Source: an uncultured Methylocystaceae bacterium (GTDB taxonomy: Bacteria > Pseudomonadota > Alphaproteobacteria > Rhizobiales > Beijerinckiaceae). From it: a stretch of DNA of 64,000 nucleotides. Below, piece by piece: positions 41,177 through 49,887 of the stretch. The stretch lies in contig CAIQCB010000004.1 of the NCBI GenBank assembly GCA_903870245.1, positions 1 to 64,000 on the forward strand, given 5' to 3'. The notes under the pieces were generated by a model that was not told where the DNA came from, ran no database searches, and was given only the letters and a program-made list of their open reading frames with translations. Within the stretch, counting starts at the first letter, position 1. The number at the start of each line of letters is the position of its first letter. The position numbers and the translations under genes were made by a program.

Positions 41177-41809
41177 TTACTTCACACCGAGGATCTTGTG
41201 GGTCTGCAACGACAGGCGCCAGCGCGGATGAGCCAGACAATAATCGATCGCCGCCCGCGTATTGGCTTCAAGCCCCGGGCCGTCCATGGGCTGAAGCAGA
41301 AAGTGACGGAAATCGAGCCGCTCGAATCGCTCCGGCGCCGCGCCCGTTTGCGGATAGACCAGCTTGAGTTCGTGCCCCCGGGTCTGGGCGAGCGGCGCGC
41401 CCGCCTTGGGAGAGACGCAGATCCAGTCGACGCCGGCGGCCACCTGGAGCGAACCGTTGGTCTCGATGGCGATTTCGAAGTCGGCCGCATGAAGGGCCTC
41501 GATCAACGCATCGTCGACCTGGAGCATCGGTTCGCCGCCAGTCAACACGACCAGTCTTTCCGCCTCGCCAGCCCCCCACAGGGCCGTCAGATGGGCGACA
41601 AGCGCCGGAGCCTCGGCGAAGCGGCCGCCGCCCTCGCCATCGACGCCGACGAAATCGGTGTCGCAGAACGCGCAGATCGCTCCGGCGCGATCGGCTTCCC
41701 GGCCGCTCCAGAGATTGCAGCCGGCAAAACGGCAGAATACGGCGGGCCGGCCGGCGTTTAACCCCTCGCCCTGCAAGGTCTTGAAGGCTTCCTTAACCTG
41801 ATAGGCCAT
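41177..41809 (-). CDS. queE: 7-carboxy-7-deazaguanine synthase
   Basis: 210 aa radical-SAM enzyme of queuosine synthesis, turning carboxy-tetrahydropterin into CDG. Cluster cysteines Cys31, Cys46 and Cys49 have the CX14CX2C spacing special to QueE. LQGEG (12-16), TGGEPM and ETNGS follow. Other queuosine genes (queC, queD, queF) are not nearby in the window. 29 bp after the cytochrome c gene on the same strand. Confidence 0.96.
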   Translation of the reverse strand: MAYQVKEAFKTLQGEGLNAGRPAVFCRFAGCNLWSGREADRAGAICAFCDTDFVGVDGEGGGRFAEAPALVAHLTALWGAGEAERLVVLTGGEPMLQVDDALIEALHAADFEIAIETNGSLQVAAGVDWICVSPKAGAPLAQTRGHELKLVYPQTGAAPERFERLDFRHFLLQPMDGPGLEANTRAAIDYCLAHPRWRLSLQTHKILGVK

Positions 41810-41838
41810 GCCTGCAGATCCCGACGCGCCCGGCGAAT

Positions 41839-42228
41839 CTAGCCGTTTTTCGGCAGCGGGGCGTCCTTGTCCTCGCCATCGCGCGGCGCCGGACGGGGAT
41901 CGAGACTGCGGATATAAGCGACGATATCGTCGATTTCACTGCGGGAAAGATGCATGTCGGGCATCGGCGGATGCGGATTGGCGAGGAAATTGGCGATTTC
42001 CTTGCGATCCGGCCGGCGACGGGCAATGTCGCCGAAGGAGGGGGCGTCGGCGAAGGCGCTGGCCTGATCGCCAGAGACGACGTGACACTCCGCACACCAG
42101 CGTTGCGCGATGGTCCCTCCGTGACGGGCGTCGCCAGCCCTGGCCGGCGTCCCGACCAGGGACAGGGTCAGCAGGGCCAGACCGAGGGCCCCACCATAAG
42201 CGCGCGCGGCGCAAAAATTGTGAATCAT
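41839..42228 (-). CDS. Periplasmic c-type cytochrome, single heme
   Basis: 129 aa. Signal peptide to about residue 31, one heme site CAECH (45-49), likely axial Met in NPHPPMPDMHLS (about 85-95) and helical end EIDDIVAYIRSLDP. Class I cytochrome c of electron transfer in the periplasm. Partner unknown; no oxidase or dehydrogenase gene adjoins. AGGA precedes the ATG. Confidence 0.92.
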   Translation of the reverse strand: MIHNFCAARAYGGALGLALLTLSLVGTPARAGDARHGGTIAQRWCAECHVVSGDQASAFADAPSFGDIARRRPDRKEIANFLANPHPPMPDMHLSRSEIDDIVAYIRSLDPRPAPRDGEDKDAPLPKNG

Positions 42229-42592
42229 GCGATTTCCTGTCCCAATAGCGCCAATTGTCCAGCGGCCCCCCGCGCCGGGAGTTATACAATCAAAGCCGCC
42301 GCGTCGCGAGAGCGATCGGTTAAGGAATTGTGCCCTGATTGCAACAATCGGAATTAAAGATACAGCGGCGCCGCATTGCGAATTTTCAGCCGCTTTTCGG
42401 CCGCAAACCCCCAGCTATTTCGCCGTATCGCAATCTGAACGATTGGCCATGGATTTGTCATGGCCTGGTCGCCAGAAATCGATGGAGCGCCGCTGGACGG
42501 CGTCAGATGGGCGCCTGCCGGCCCTAGAGCCGAGGCGCAGCGGGAAAGTTTGCGACGTTATGCAGAATTCGTATCGTGGCGAGAAAGAGCGG
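42229..42592. other. Divergent intergenic region cytochrome c / ExoR-like gene
   Basis: 364 bp between two start codons. The plus-strand frame is open through most of it but has no protein-like sequence and no ribosome site before 42560. Holds promoters for both sides; no clear operator seen. Confidence 0.45.
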
Positions 42593-43465
42593 ATGGCGCA
42601 GCCGCATGTCGGGTTGAACGCCCGGCGCGGCCCGCTCTCGACGATTCTGTTGACGGCCGGCGTCGCCATGTTGGGTCTGGCCCTTGTCGACCCCGCCCCG
42701 GCGCTCGACGCCGCCAACGTCCAGACAGCCGAACCAACCGCCCCCCTGCCCATGTTCAAGGACCCGCGCGCCGCACTGCGGGCGGGGCTGGAGAGCTACC
42801 ACGCCGGAGACCCCGGCGCTTCGGTCGAGGCGCTGCGTTATGCGGCGGAGGGCGGGGAGACTCTGGCGCAGTGGAAACTGGGCAGCATGTACGCCCATGG
42901 CGACGGCGTCGTCCGCGACGAAACCAAGGCCTACGATTACTTCTCGCGACTTGTTGAACATTTCAGCGCGACCGAGCCCAATCCTAACGAGCGTCCGCTC
43001 GCGGCAAGCGCTTTCGTGGCGGTCGGGGCGTATCTGCGCAACGGATTGACCGACGCAAAGATCGCTCCTGACGCCGAGCGCGCCTTCGAACTTTTTCGCT
43101 ACGCCGCGACCTATTTCGGCGACGCCGATGCGCAATACAATCTCGGCCGGATGTATCTTGAGGGCGCCGGCGTTCGGCGGGATGCGCGTCAGAGCATGAA
43201 CTGGCTTGAACTCGCGGCCCGCAAGGGACATCCGCAGGCGCAGGCGGTTCTGGGGCGAGTGATGTTTAATGGCGAAGCCGGGGCGACGCAGCAACGATCG
43301 CGCGGACTGATGTATTTGACACTCGCCCGCGACTCGGTCGCCGCGACGGCGTCGGAACAATGGATCGTTGATCTGCATTCGCGCGCCCTCGAAACCGCCA
43401 GCGAGGACGAACGCAAGAACGCCATTGGCTTGCTCGAAGCCTATTTGCGTGAGCGCAACAACTGA
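42593..43465 (+). CDS. Exported Sel1-repeat protein, ExoR-like
   Basis: 290 aa. N-terminal signal or anchor (LSTILLTAGVAMLGLALVDPAPALD), then Sel1 repeats: EALRYAAEGGETLAQWKLGSMYAHGDGVVRDE, FELFRYAATYFGDADAQYNLGRMYLEGAGVRRD, NWLELAARKGHPQAQAVLGRVMF. The order and spacing, with the inserted stretch AASAFVAVGAYLRNGL, resemble ExoR, the periplasmic inhibitor of the ExoS/ChvI two-component system of Rhizobiales. The start at 42593 is preferred; 42560 is also possible. No exoS/chvI genes are in the window, so the role is inferred. Confidence 0.82.
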   Translation: MAQPHVGLNARRGPLSTILLTAGVAMLGLALVDPAPALDAANVQTAEPTAPLPMFKDPRAALRAGLESYHAGDPGASVEALRYAAEGGETLAQWKLGSMYAHGDGVVRDETKAYDYFSRLVEHFSATEPNPNERPLAASAFVAVGAYLRNGLTDAKIAPDAERAFELFRYAATYFGDADAQYNLGRMYLEGAGVRRDARQSMNWLELAARKGHPQAQAVLGRVMFNGEAGATQQRSRGLMYLTLARDSVAATASEQWIVDLHSRALETASEDERKNAIGLLEAYLRERNN

Positions 43466-43478
43466 CATCCGTTCAGTT

Positions 43479-43504
43479 AAAAAAAACCCGCCATCGCTGG
43501 CGGG
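43479..43504 (-). terminator. Rho-independent terminator of xthA
   Basis: Minus strand: CCCGCCA stem closing to TGGCGGG with a 4-nt loop and eight T. Lies 127 bp beyond the xthA stop and just after the convergent ExoR-like gene, so the hairpin may serve both. Confidence 0.8.
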
Positions 43505-43630
43505 TGCAGGCCGTGCGCAAGCGGGGACGCGCTATGGCCCAAGGGAGGTTCTGAGTAGACTGGCGTTTCGACGCTGAACGGTCGCTGAATGGCCGACCTT
43601 CGGCTCGCCGCATCAGGTGAGTCGCGCCGG

Positions 43631-44416
43631 CTACAATGTCAGATCGGCGAATATCGGGACATGATCGGAAGGTTTTTCGCCGGCGCGCGTGCTTGCGGCG
43701 ATCTCGACGCGCGCCAGACAATCCGCCGCGCGTGACGACAACAGCAGATGATCGATGCGCAGCCCGCGATTTTTGGGCCATGCGCCGGCCTGGTAATCCC
43801 AGAAAGTGTATAGACCGGACGCGTCGGTGACGGCGCGCAGCGCATCGACATAGCCGAGATTGATGAGGCGCTGGAAGGCGGCGCGCGACTCCGGCCGAAA
43901 CAAGGCGTCTTGGGTCCAGGCGGCGGGGTCATAAACGTCGCGGTCGTCAGGAATAATATTGTAATCACCAACCAGAGCGGTTGGCTCCTCAAGCTCCAGC
44001 AAACGGGCGGCGTGCGCCGTCAGCGCCTCCATGAAGGCGAGCTTGTAGGGATATTTCGGCGAGTCGACCGGATTGCCATTGGGCGCGTAGATCGAAGCGA
44101 TGCGCAATGCGCCGCCGGATTCTGATGAGACAACCGCTTCAAGATAGCGCGATTGGGAATCCTCGGCCATGCCAGGCAGACCAATCGCTGCGGCCTCAAG
44201 CGGACGGCGCGACAGGATTGCGACCCCGTTGAAGGTCTTCTGACCATGAACGAGGGCATTATAGCCTGCGTCCTCGATCTCGGCGCGCGGAAAAGCGGCG
44301 GTCTCGCATTTCAGCTCCTGAAGACATAGCACATCCGGCTCCGCCTCGCGCAAAAACGCGAGCAGCGGCGTCAGGCGTTGCCGAACAGAATTGACGTTCC
44401 ATGACGCGATTCGCAC
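43631..44416 (-). CDS. xthA: Exodeoxyribonuclease III
   Basis: 261 aa. AP endonuclease/3'-5' exonuclease of base excision repair. MRIASWNVNSVRQRL, the metal Glu in LCLQELKCE, GDYNIIPDDRDVYDP, IDHLLLSSRA and the catalytic SDHVPIFADL are all present. The 275-bp gap upstream is divergent to the glycosyltransferase-like gene. Confidence 0.97.
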   Translation of the reverse strand: MRIASWNVNSVRQRLTPLLAFLREAEPDVLCLQELKCETAAFPRAEIEDAGYNALVHGQKTFNGVAILSRRPLEAAAIGLPGMAEDSQSRYLEAVVSSESGGALRIASIYAPNGNPVDSPKYPYKLAFMEALTAHAARLLELEEPTALVGDYNIIPDDRDVYDPAAWTQDALFRPESRAAFQRLINLGYVDALRAVTDASGLYTFWDYQAGAWPKNRGLRIDHLLLSSRAADCLARVEIAASTRAGEKPSDHVPIFADLTL

Positions 44417-44691
44417 CAGCTATCCCCTTACTGCGCCCAGCGACTTTCAGAAGACGACGGATGACGCTTGCATGGTTTGAGCGCCCCGGGCAAGCGCAAG
44501 GCCTCTTGCCACGACCCCGGAAATTCGCCGTGTCGCAGTCTTTAGCGCGCCACGTCGCCCCCGGCGGGCGCCTTTACTGTTTTGTTGACATACATTAATG
44601 CTCTGACGCTCTGTATCGCAAGGTTCGGGCATGGTTGATGCGTTAAGCTCGCTGAGCTGCGCATGCCGCAAATCATTTTCAGGGCCATTGG

Positions 44692-45477
44692 ATGCTTCTT
44701 CCCGACTCTGCGCTGCGCGCCATGAAAGTATTGTTCGCAACGCCCTGCTACATTTCGGCGGTGTCTATGAATTATGTGACCAGCATGTTCGAACTGGTCA
44801 GCCATATAAAAAATTTCGGGCTCGACAGTATGTTGCATATGCATTCCGAGAGTCTCATCACTCGCGGTCGCAACATGATTGTAATGAAGTTTCTGGCCGA
44901 CGAGTCGTTAACGCATCTTTTTTTTATCGACTCCGACATTGTCTTCAAACCCCAGTCGGTCTGCCGCCTGCTGCTCGCCGATCGCGACGTCGCCGCCGCC
45001 GTCTATCCGATCAAGCGGCTTAACTGGCCGCAGGGCGGCATGCGCGCCGGGGCGACGCTGGAGGATCTGCATCTCGATTACAATGATTACGCCTTCAACC
45101 CGATCATGGAATCGGCTGATCGTGTCAGCAAATACGTCGATGAGGACGGACTGATCGAAGTCGCCGAGGCCCCGACGGGTTTCATGTGCATCAAGCGCGG
45201 GGTGTTTCTCAAATTGATGGAACGCTATCCGCAGTTGCGCTACACGCCCGACGGACCGCCAGGTCATCCGCTGGCGCACCTTCACTGGCGTTTCTTCGAT
45301 TGCATGATCGATCCCGACACCGATCGCTATCTGTCGGAAGATTACGCCTTTTGTCGTCTTTGGCGCGACATTAGCGGCAAGGTCTGGGTCGATGTCGATT
45401 GCCGGCTCGGCCACCTCGGCCAGCATCTCTACGAAGGCAATCTCTTCGACACCTTGCGGCGTCAGGGCCGGTGGTGA
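44692..45477 (+). CDS. GT-A-like glycosyltransferase, unassigned
   Basis: 261 aa. Resembles GT-A nucleotide-sugar transferases: VLFATPCYISAVSMNYVTSMF, MHSESLITRGRNMIVMKFLA, and a DxD metal site in FFIDSDIVF. Later APTGFMCIKRGVFLKLM, YLSEDYAFCRLWRD and LGHLGQHLYEG look like acceptor-side motifs. Substrate unknown. AGGG precedes ATG 44692; ATG 44722 is an alternative. A TTGACA at 44585 may be part of its promoter. Confidence 0.72.
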   Translation: MLLPDSALRAMKVLFATPCYISAVSMNYVTSMFELVSHIKNFGLDSMLHMHSESLITRGRNMIVMKFLADESLTHLFFIDSDIVFKPQSVCRLLLADRDVAAAVYPIKRLNWPQGGMRAGATLEDLHLDYNDYAFNPIMESADRVSKYVDEDGLIEVAEAPTGFMCIKRGVFLKLMERYPQLRYTPDGPPGHPLAHLHWRFFDCMIDPDTDRYLSEDYAFCRLWRDISGKVWVDVDCRLGHLGQHLYEGNLFDTLRRQGRW

Positions 45478-45498
45478 GGCTTCAACAGAGATCTGAAA

Positions 45499-45520
45499 GC
45501 CGCGCGTTTTAACGCGCGGC
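45499..45520. terminator. Perfect hairpin between convergent genes
   Basis: 10-bp arms GCCGCGCGTT / AACGCGCGGC with a 2-nt centre, 22 bp after the glycosyltransferase-like gene and 24 bp before the carbonic anhydrase stop. No long T-run, but the position fits a shared, two-way terminator. Confidence 0.6.
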
Positions 45521-45543
45521 CGCCGTTGTTGGCCGCTCAGTCC

Positions 45544-46131
45544 TCAGGCGGCGCGACCGATTTGCGTCGCCTTCGGCACCTCAATCAGCTTGCCGGTCTT
45601 GACATCGTAGATGTAGCCATAGATCGGCACATTCTTCGGCACGAGAGGATGCGAACGGATGCGGGCGACATCCTGCGCCACGCTCTCCTCCTGATTTTTG
45701 ATGGTGTGCCATTTGATGAAGTGGCCGGCCGCGCACCCGCCGCCGTGTTGCGGATTCGACCATTTCAGCGTCGACATGTCGAGCGCGGCGGTGGCGAGGC
45801 TGTCTTCCAAAAGATCGCCCATCACCTCGTCGCAAAACAGCTCCATGCCGCAATTGGTGTGATGGATCACGAACCATTCCTTGGTGCCCAGCAGCTTGTG
45901 CGAAATCACCAGCGAACGGATCGCGTCATCTGACGCGCGGGCGCCGGCGTTGCGGATCACATGCGCGTCGCCTTCCGAAAGGCCGGCGTATTTCGCCGGA
46001 TCGAGACGCGCGTCCATGCAGGTGAGGATCGCAAAGCCGCGGGCCGGCGGCAGGGCCAGATCGCCTTTGCTTCCAAACCCCGCGACATAGGCGTTATTCG
46101 CGGCGATGACTTCGTCGACGATCTTGCTCAT
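45544..46131 (-). CDS. Beta-carbonic anhydrase
   Basis: 195 aa. Zinc ligands Cys38 (TCMDAR, with Asp40/Arg42 dyad), His91 and Cys94 (HHTNCGM). Interconverts CO2 and bicarbonate, useful in serine-cycle methylotrophs that fix CO2 by PEP carboxylase. Shorter, bacterial-type beta class; C-terminal [15 protein letters not shown] is standard. A Zur-like box lies about 115 bp upstream. Confidence 0.95.
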   Translation of the reverse strand: MSKIVDEVIAANNAYVAGFGSKGDLALPPARGFAILTCMDARLDPAKYAGLSEGDAHVIRNAGARASDDAIRSLVISHKLLGTKEWFVIHHTNCGMELFCDEVMGDLLEDSLATAALDMSTLKWSNPQHGGGCAAGHFIKWHTIKNQEESVAQDVARIRSHPLVPKNVPIYGYIYDVKTGKLIEVPKATQIGRAA

Positions 46132-46247
46132 GCATGCTCCCTTGAAAATTTGTTCGTTTGCGGCTGAGCCCGGTTGTGTCGCGATGGCGCGGGCTGGCGC
46201 AAACTGTCGCTTTTAACGGATGATATCAAGCGCCAAATTTTTTGATC

Positions 46248-46260
46248 GTTACACTATAAC
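46248..46260 (-). promoter_or_regulatory. Zur-like inverted repeat upstream of carbonic anhydrase
   Basis: GTTACACTATAAC differs at one base from the Zur core GTTATA-N-TATAAC described for proteobacteria. It sits between tadA and the carbonic anhydrase gene. Read on the minus strand it also gives TATAGT, a possible -10. Its flanks do not continue the symmetry. Confidence 0.3.
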
Positions 46261-46295
46261 ATCGATCATTTGGTTATTTTCTGTCGTGTTCATCC

Positions 46296-46751
46296 TCAAC
46301 GCCGCGCGCGAAAGAAATCGCGCAGCAATTCGGCCGCTTCGCTCTCGCGAATGCCGCCGTATACTTCCGGCGCGTGATGACAGGTGCTTTGCGCGTAAAA
46401 ACGCGGCCCATGCTCCACCGCCCCGCCCTTGGGGTCGGCGGCGGCGAAATAGAGCCGCCGGATGCGCGCGAAAGAAATTGCGGCGGCGCACATGGCGCAG
46501 GGCTCGAGCGTCACATAGAGATCGCAACCGATCAGCCGCTCCGAGCCCAGCGTCCCGGCGGCGGCGCGAAGGGCCAGCATCTCGGCGTGAGCGGTGGGAT
46601 CGCGGTCGCGCAGGGTGCGATTGCCGGCGACAGCGAGCAGCGCGCCGCCGCGCACGACAGCCGCGCCGACCGGCACTTCGCCGGCCAGCGCCGCCGCCCG
46701 CGCGGCCTCGAAAGCGGCGGCGAAGGGATCGCGGATGGGAGCAGGCTCCAT
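46296..46751 (-). CDS. tadA: tRNA-specific adenosine deaminase
   Basis: 151 aa. Makes inosine at A34 of tRNA-Arg. Zinc/catalytic motif HAE (55-57) and PCAMC (84-88); GEVPVGAAVV and the C-terminal EAAELLRDFFRARR fit TadA. The start at 46751 is chosen because homology begins there; the long upstream frame shadows the pseudouridine synthase gene. Divergent from that gene with 62 bp between starts. Confidence 0.96.
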   Translation of the reverse strand: MEPAPIRDPFAAAFEAARAAALAGEVPVGAAVVRGGALLAVAGNRTLRDRDPTAHAEMLALRAAAGTLGSERLIGCDLYVTLEPCAMCAAAISFARIRRLYFAAADPKGGAVEHGPRFYAQSTCHHAPEVYGGIRESEAAELLRDFFRARR

Positions 46752-46813
46752 TCTTTGCGCTTCTCTTTCCTGCAGACGCTTCAAAGCCGACCTCGCGCCT
46801 GCTATCAGAAAGC

Positions 46814-49024
46814 ATGTCCGACAAGAAACACAATCGAAACGCCTCCCCGCCGGGCGGCGACCGTCCCTTGCGCCGTCCCGCCTCGAAATCCGGCCCGCCG
46901 GGGAAATCCCAGGGAAAATTCCCTGGCAAACCCGCGGCGAAGACCTTCGACAAATCGAACGCCCAACCCCGCGGCAAAGCCTTCGCCAAAGACGGCGGCG
47001 GTCAATCCTTCGGCGCGCCGGGCGGGAAAAGGCCACTAGGCAAGAAGCCCCTCGCCGGAAATCACGCCGGGGCGGCGAGCGGCAGACCAGCCTTCGAGCG
47101 TCCCGCTCGCGCCTCCGCCGAAACGGCGGGAGAGAAAGCCTTCGCCGGCGACCGGATCGCCAAGGTGATGGCGCGCGCTGGCGTCTGCTCGCGGCGCGAC
47201 GCAGAAGTCTGGATCGCGGAGGGGCGCGTCGCGGTCAATGGCCGGGCGCTGTCGAGTCCTGCCGTCAATGTCTCTGAAAACGACCGCATCGAGATCGACG
47301 GCAAGCCGATGCAGGCGCGCGAGCGCACAAGGATGTTTCTGTTTCACAAGCCGGCCGGACTTGTGACCAGCGCCCGCGATCCGGAGGGCCGCGAAACGGT
47401 TTTCGCCTATCTCGACGCGCAACGCCCCGAACTGCCGCGCGTCGTGAGCGTCGGCCGCCTCGACATCAACACCGAAGGGCTGCTGCTGCTTACCAATGAT
47501 GGCGGTCTCGCCCGCACGCTGGAGTTGCCCGCCACCGGCTGGACGCGGCGCTATCGCGTGCGCGCCCATGGCGCGATCAACCAGGCGCAGCTTGACGCCC
47601 TGAAGCAGGGCGTCATCGTCGAGGGCGTCGTCTACGCGCCTATCGACGCGCAACTGGAGCGCGTGCAGGGCGCAAACGCCTGGATCGCGATGAGCCTCAC
47701 CGAGGGGAAAAATCGCGAGATCAAGCGCGTGCTCGCCCATCTTGGGCTTGAAGTAACGCGACTGATCCGCGTCTCCTATGGCCCGTTCCAGCTCGGCGAT
47801 CTGCCGGAAGGCGCAGTCGAGGAAGTGCGCCTCAAGGTGTTGCGCGAACAGTTGGGCAAAAATCTTGCCGAACTCGCCGGAGTCGATTTTTCCGCCCCGG
47901 CGCGCGAACTCACCGCCGCCGAACGCGAAGAGATGCGGCAACGCGTCGAAAAGCGTCCTCGCAAACACATCTCGGTGTTGCGTCGGCAACGCGCCGAGCA
48001 GGCGGAGACCGGACCACGCGCGCGCATCGAACGCGGCGCCACCGCCGACCGAAAGGGCCGCGCCGTCCTCGTCGAACGCGTAACGCCGACGCGCTCACGC
48101 GCCGCCGAAGACGCGCCGACGACACGCAACGCCCGTCGCTTCGAAGCGATGAGAAGCGGCGACCGTCCGCCGCGTCGGGAGCGGTCGGCCTCCCCGGAGG
48201 AGATGAGGGAGGCCCGGCCGCAACGACGACCGCGCGCCGATGTCTCAAACGAAATGCGCTCGGACTGGCGGCGCGAGGCGACAGAACGCGGGGGAAACCG
48301 TCAAACGGGCGGTGGTCAGGGGAGCGGTCGCCCATGGAGCGCTCGCCCGGAACATGGCGGTGAGAGGGTCGAACGGTCTCACCGCGCCGGATGGCCGCAG
48401 GACCGTCCGCCGCGTCGGGAGCGGTCGACCTCCCCGGAGGAGATGAGGGAGGCCCGGCCGCAACGACGACCGCGCGCCGATGTCTCGAACGAAGCGCGCT
48501 CGGACTGGCGGCGCGAGGCGACAGAGCGCGGAGGGGATCGTCAAGCGGGCGGTCGTCAGGGGAGCGGTCGCCCGTGGAGCGCTCGCCCGGAACATGGCGG
48601 TGAGAGGGGCGACCGGTCTCACCGCGCCGGACGGCCGCAGGACCGGCAAACGGGATGGCGCGACGAAAGACGGGAAAGCCCCCGTGACGCAGCTGCGCCG
48701 CGCGACGCCCGGGCGCGCAACGACGACTCGCGCTACCGCACCGGTCCAGGCGATCAAAAGCGCGAACGGCCGGCCGGAGCCCCGGGTCGTTCCGGAGGGA
48801 AACCCGGCGGCAAATTTGGCGGGAAATTCGACGGCTCGAACAACGGCAGGTCAGGCGAGAGATCAGGCGAGAGATCAGGCAAGCGATTCGGCGAAAGAAC
48901 AGGCGAGAGAACCGGCGCAAGATTCGGAAAGGGACCCGGCGGCGGACCCGGAAGGGGAACGCGCGGCGGACCCGGAAAGGGACCCGGCGGCGACAGGCCG
49001 CCTCGCAAGCCGCGCGGAGCCTGA
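46814..49024 (+). CDS. rluB: 23S rRNA pseudouridine synthase, RluB type, with long repetitive tails
   Basis: 736 aa, against about 250-300 for a plain enzyme. Residues 1-110 are a basic disordered head (Lys/Gly/Pro). S4 RNA-binding domain about 113-160 (DRIAKVMARAGVCSRRDAEVWI). Catalytic domain about 175-345 with Asp217 in GRLDINTEGLLLLTNDG. From about 370 on comes an Arg/Gly/Glu/Pro-rich disordered tail that holds two 80-residue tandem repeats (450-529, 530-609) and a final RSGERSGERSG / GPGGGPG stretch. It should modify helix 89 of 23S rRNA; the tails likely bind RNA. rsmD follows by 24 bp. Confidence 0.93.
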   Translation: MSDKKHNRNASPPGGDRPLRRPASKSGPPGKSQGKFPGKPAAKTFDKSNAQPRGKAFAKDGGGQSFGAPGGKRPLGKKPLAGNHAGAASGRPAFERPARASAETAGEKAFAGDRIAKVMARAGVCSRRDAEVWIAEGRVAVNGRALSSPAVNVSENDRIEIDGKPMQARERTRMFLFHKPAGLVTSARDPEGRETVFAYLDAQRPELPRVVSVGRLDINTEGLLLLTNDGGLARTLELPATGWTRRYRVRAHGAINQAQLDALKQGVIVEGVVYAPIDAQLERVQGANAWIAMSLTEGKNREIKRVLAHLGLEVTRLIRVSYGPFQLGDLPEGAVEEVRLKVLREQLGKNLAELAGVDFSAPARELTAAEREEMRQRVEKRPRKHISVLRRQRAEQAETGPRARIERGATADRKGRAVLVERVTPTRSRAAEDAPTTRNARRFEAMRSGDRPPRRERSASPEEMREARPQRRPRADVSNEMRSDWRREATERGGNRQTGGGQGSGRPWSARPEHGGERVERSHRAGWPQDRPPRRERSTSPEEMREARPQRRPRADVSNEARSDWRREATERGGDRQAGGRQGSGRPWSARPEHGGERGDRSHRAGRPQDRQTGWRDERRESPRDAAAPRDARARNDDSRYRTGPGDQKRERPAGAPGRSGGKPGGKFGGKFDGSNNGRSGERSGERSGKRFGERTGERTGARFGKGPGGGPGRGTRGGPGKGPGGDRPPRKPRGA
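48161..48640 (+). repeat. Two tandem 240-bp repeats inside rluB
   Basis: Unit 1 at 48161-48400 and unit 2 at 48401-48640, both starting GACCGTCCGCCGCGTCGGGA, differing at only a few positions. 240 bp is exactly 80 codons, so the frame is kept. A third copy begins at 48641 (GACCGGCAAACGG) but fades at once. Confidence 0.95.
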
Positions 49025-49048
49025 TCGCCATGCGGAACGTCTAGGTTC

Positions 49049-49606
49049 ATGCGGATTGTCGGCGGCGCGCTGCGCGGACGAGCGCTTTCAGGACCTTCGT
49101 CGCCGGGCATTCGACCAACATCGGACCGGCTGCGCGAGTCGATCTTCGACATCCTGCAACACGCCTTTGAAGATCCGGTGCCCGGGGCGGCGGTCATCGA
49201 CCTTTTTGCCGGGACCGGGGCGCTGGGCCTTGAGGCCCTGTCGCGCGGCGCGGCGCGTGCGTTGTTCGTGGACGATGGCGCGCCGGCGCGCGCCTTGCTG
49301 CGCGCCAATATCGAAACATTGGGGCTGGGCGGCGTGACCCGCGTCTTCCGGCGCGATGCGACCAAACCCGGACGGGCGCCTGCCGGCGAGCGTTTTTCGC
49401 TGGCCTTTCTCGATCCGCCCTATGGCAAGAACCTCGCCCCGCCGGCCCTGCACGCACTGCATGACGGCGGGTGGCTGAGCAAGGACGCGCTGGTGGTCGT
49501 CGAGGAGGCCGCCAACGCCCCGCTCGATCTGCCGGACGCCTTCGCCAGGGAAGACGCCCGCCATTATGGCGACACGCAGGCGCTATTCGCGCGCTACCGA
49601 GGTTGA
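49049..49606 (+). CDS. rsmD: 16S rRNA (guanine966-N2)-methyltransferase
   Basis: 185 aa. MRIVGGALRGRAL, RPTSDRLRESIFDIL, SAM motif VIDLFAGTGALGLEALSRGA and catalytic DPPYGKN are all RsmD marks. Modifies G966 of 16S rRNA. Pairs with rluB upstream, two rRNA-modifying genes in a row. Confidence 0.97.
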   Translation: MRIVGGALRGRALSGPSSPGIRPTSDRLRESIFDILQHAFEDPVPGAAVIDLFAGTGALGLEALSRGAARALFVDDGAPARALLRANIETLGLGGVTRVFRRDATKPGRAPAGERFSLAFLDPPYGKNLAPPALHALHDGGWLSKDALVVVEEAANAPLDLPDAFAREDARHYGDTQALFARYRG

Positions 49607-49646
49607 CGCGGAACCCCTTGCGCTGCGCGGCGTTGCGCCGCAGACG

Positions 49647-49871
49647 ATGAAAGCTTTTTTCGGAGATGGCGATGGCGACGCCGTGAGCTGCGGCGATTGC
49701 ATCGCCTTTGACCTCAAGGGCGCCCTGACGCAGGTCGCGACGCGAGAAGAAATCATGGAGACGCTGGCGATGAGCATTTACTTTGGCGCCGGTCCATCGG
49801 CGATATACGCCAGCCATGCGATCGACGCCTGCGTGAGCCTGGCGCAAACCGCTTCCCCGCCAACAAACTGA
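49647..49871 (+). CDS. Truncated AhpD/carboxymuconolactone decarboxylase-like protein
   Basis: 74 aa in a frame open from 49566. The second half is clear AhpD-like sequence: CGDCIAFDLKGALTQVATREEIMETLAMSIYFGAGPSAIYASHAIDAC. In intact relatives the CxxC is preceded by about 20 residues of helix (DAKTKELIALA...), here replaced by GDGDGDAV, and the usual His after CxxC is Asp. So a deletion seems to have removed one helix. No ribosome site at ATG 49647. Possibly a pseudogene, or a small protein coupled to rsmD. Confidence 0.55.
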   Translation: MKAFFGDGDGDAVSCGDCIAFDLKGALTQVATREEIMETLAMSIYFGAGPSAIYASHAIDACVSLAQTASPPTN

Positions 49872-49887
49872 TCCGGACCAACGCGCC

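Noticed and set aside
48161-48640. Mobile element or CRISPR from the 240-bp repeats
   Set aside because: The units lie in frame inside rluB, without inverted ends, transposase or spacers.
47910-49031. 373-codon minus-strand ORF opposite the rluB tail
   Set aside because: Arg-rich shadow created by the GC-rich repeats of rluB.
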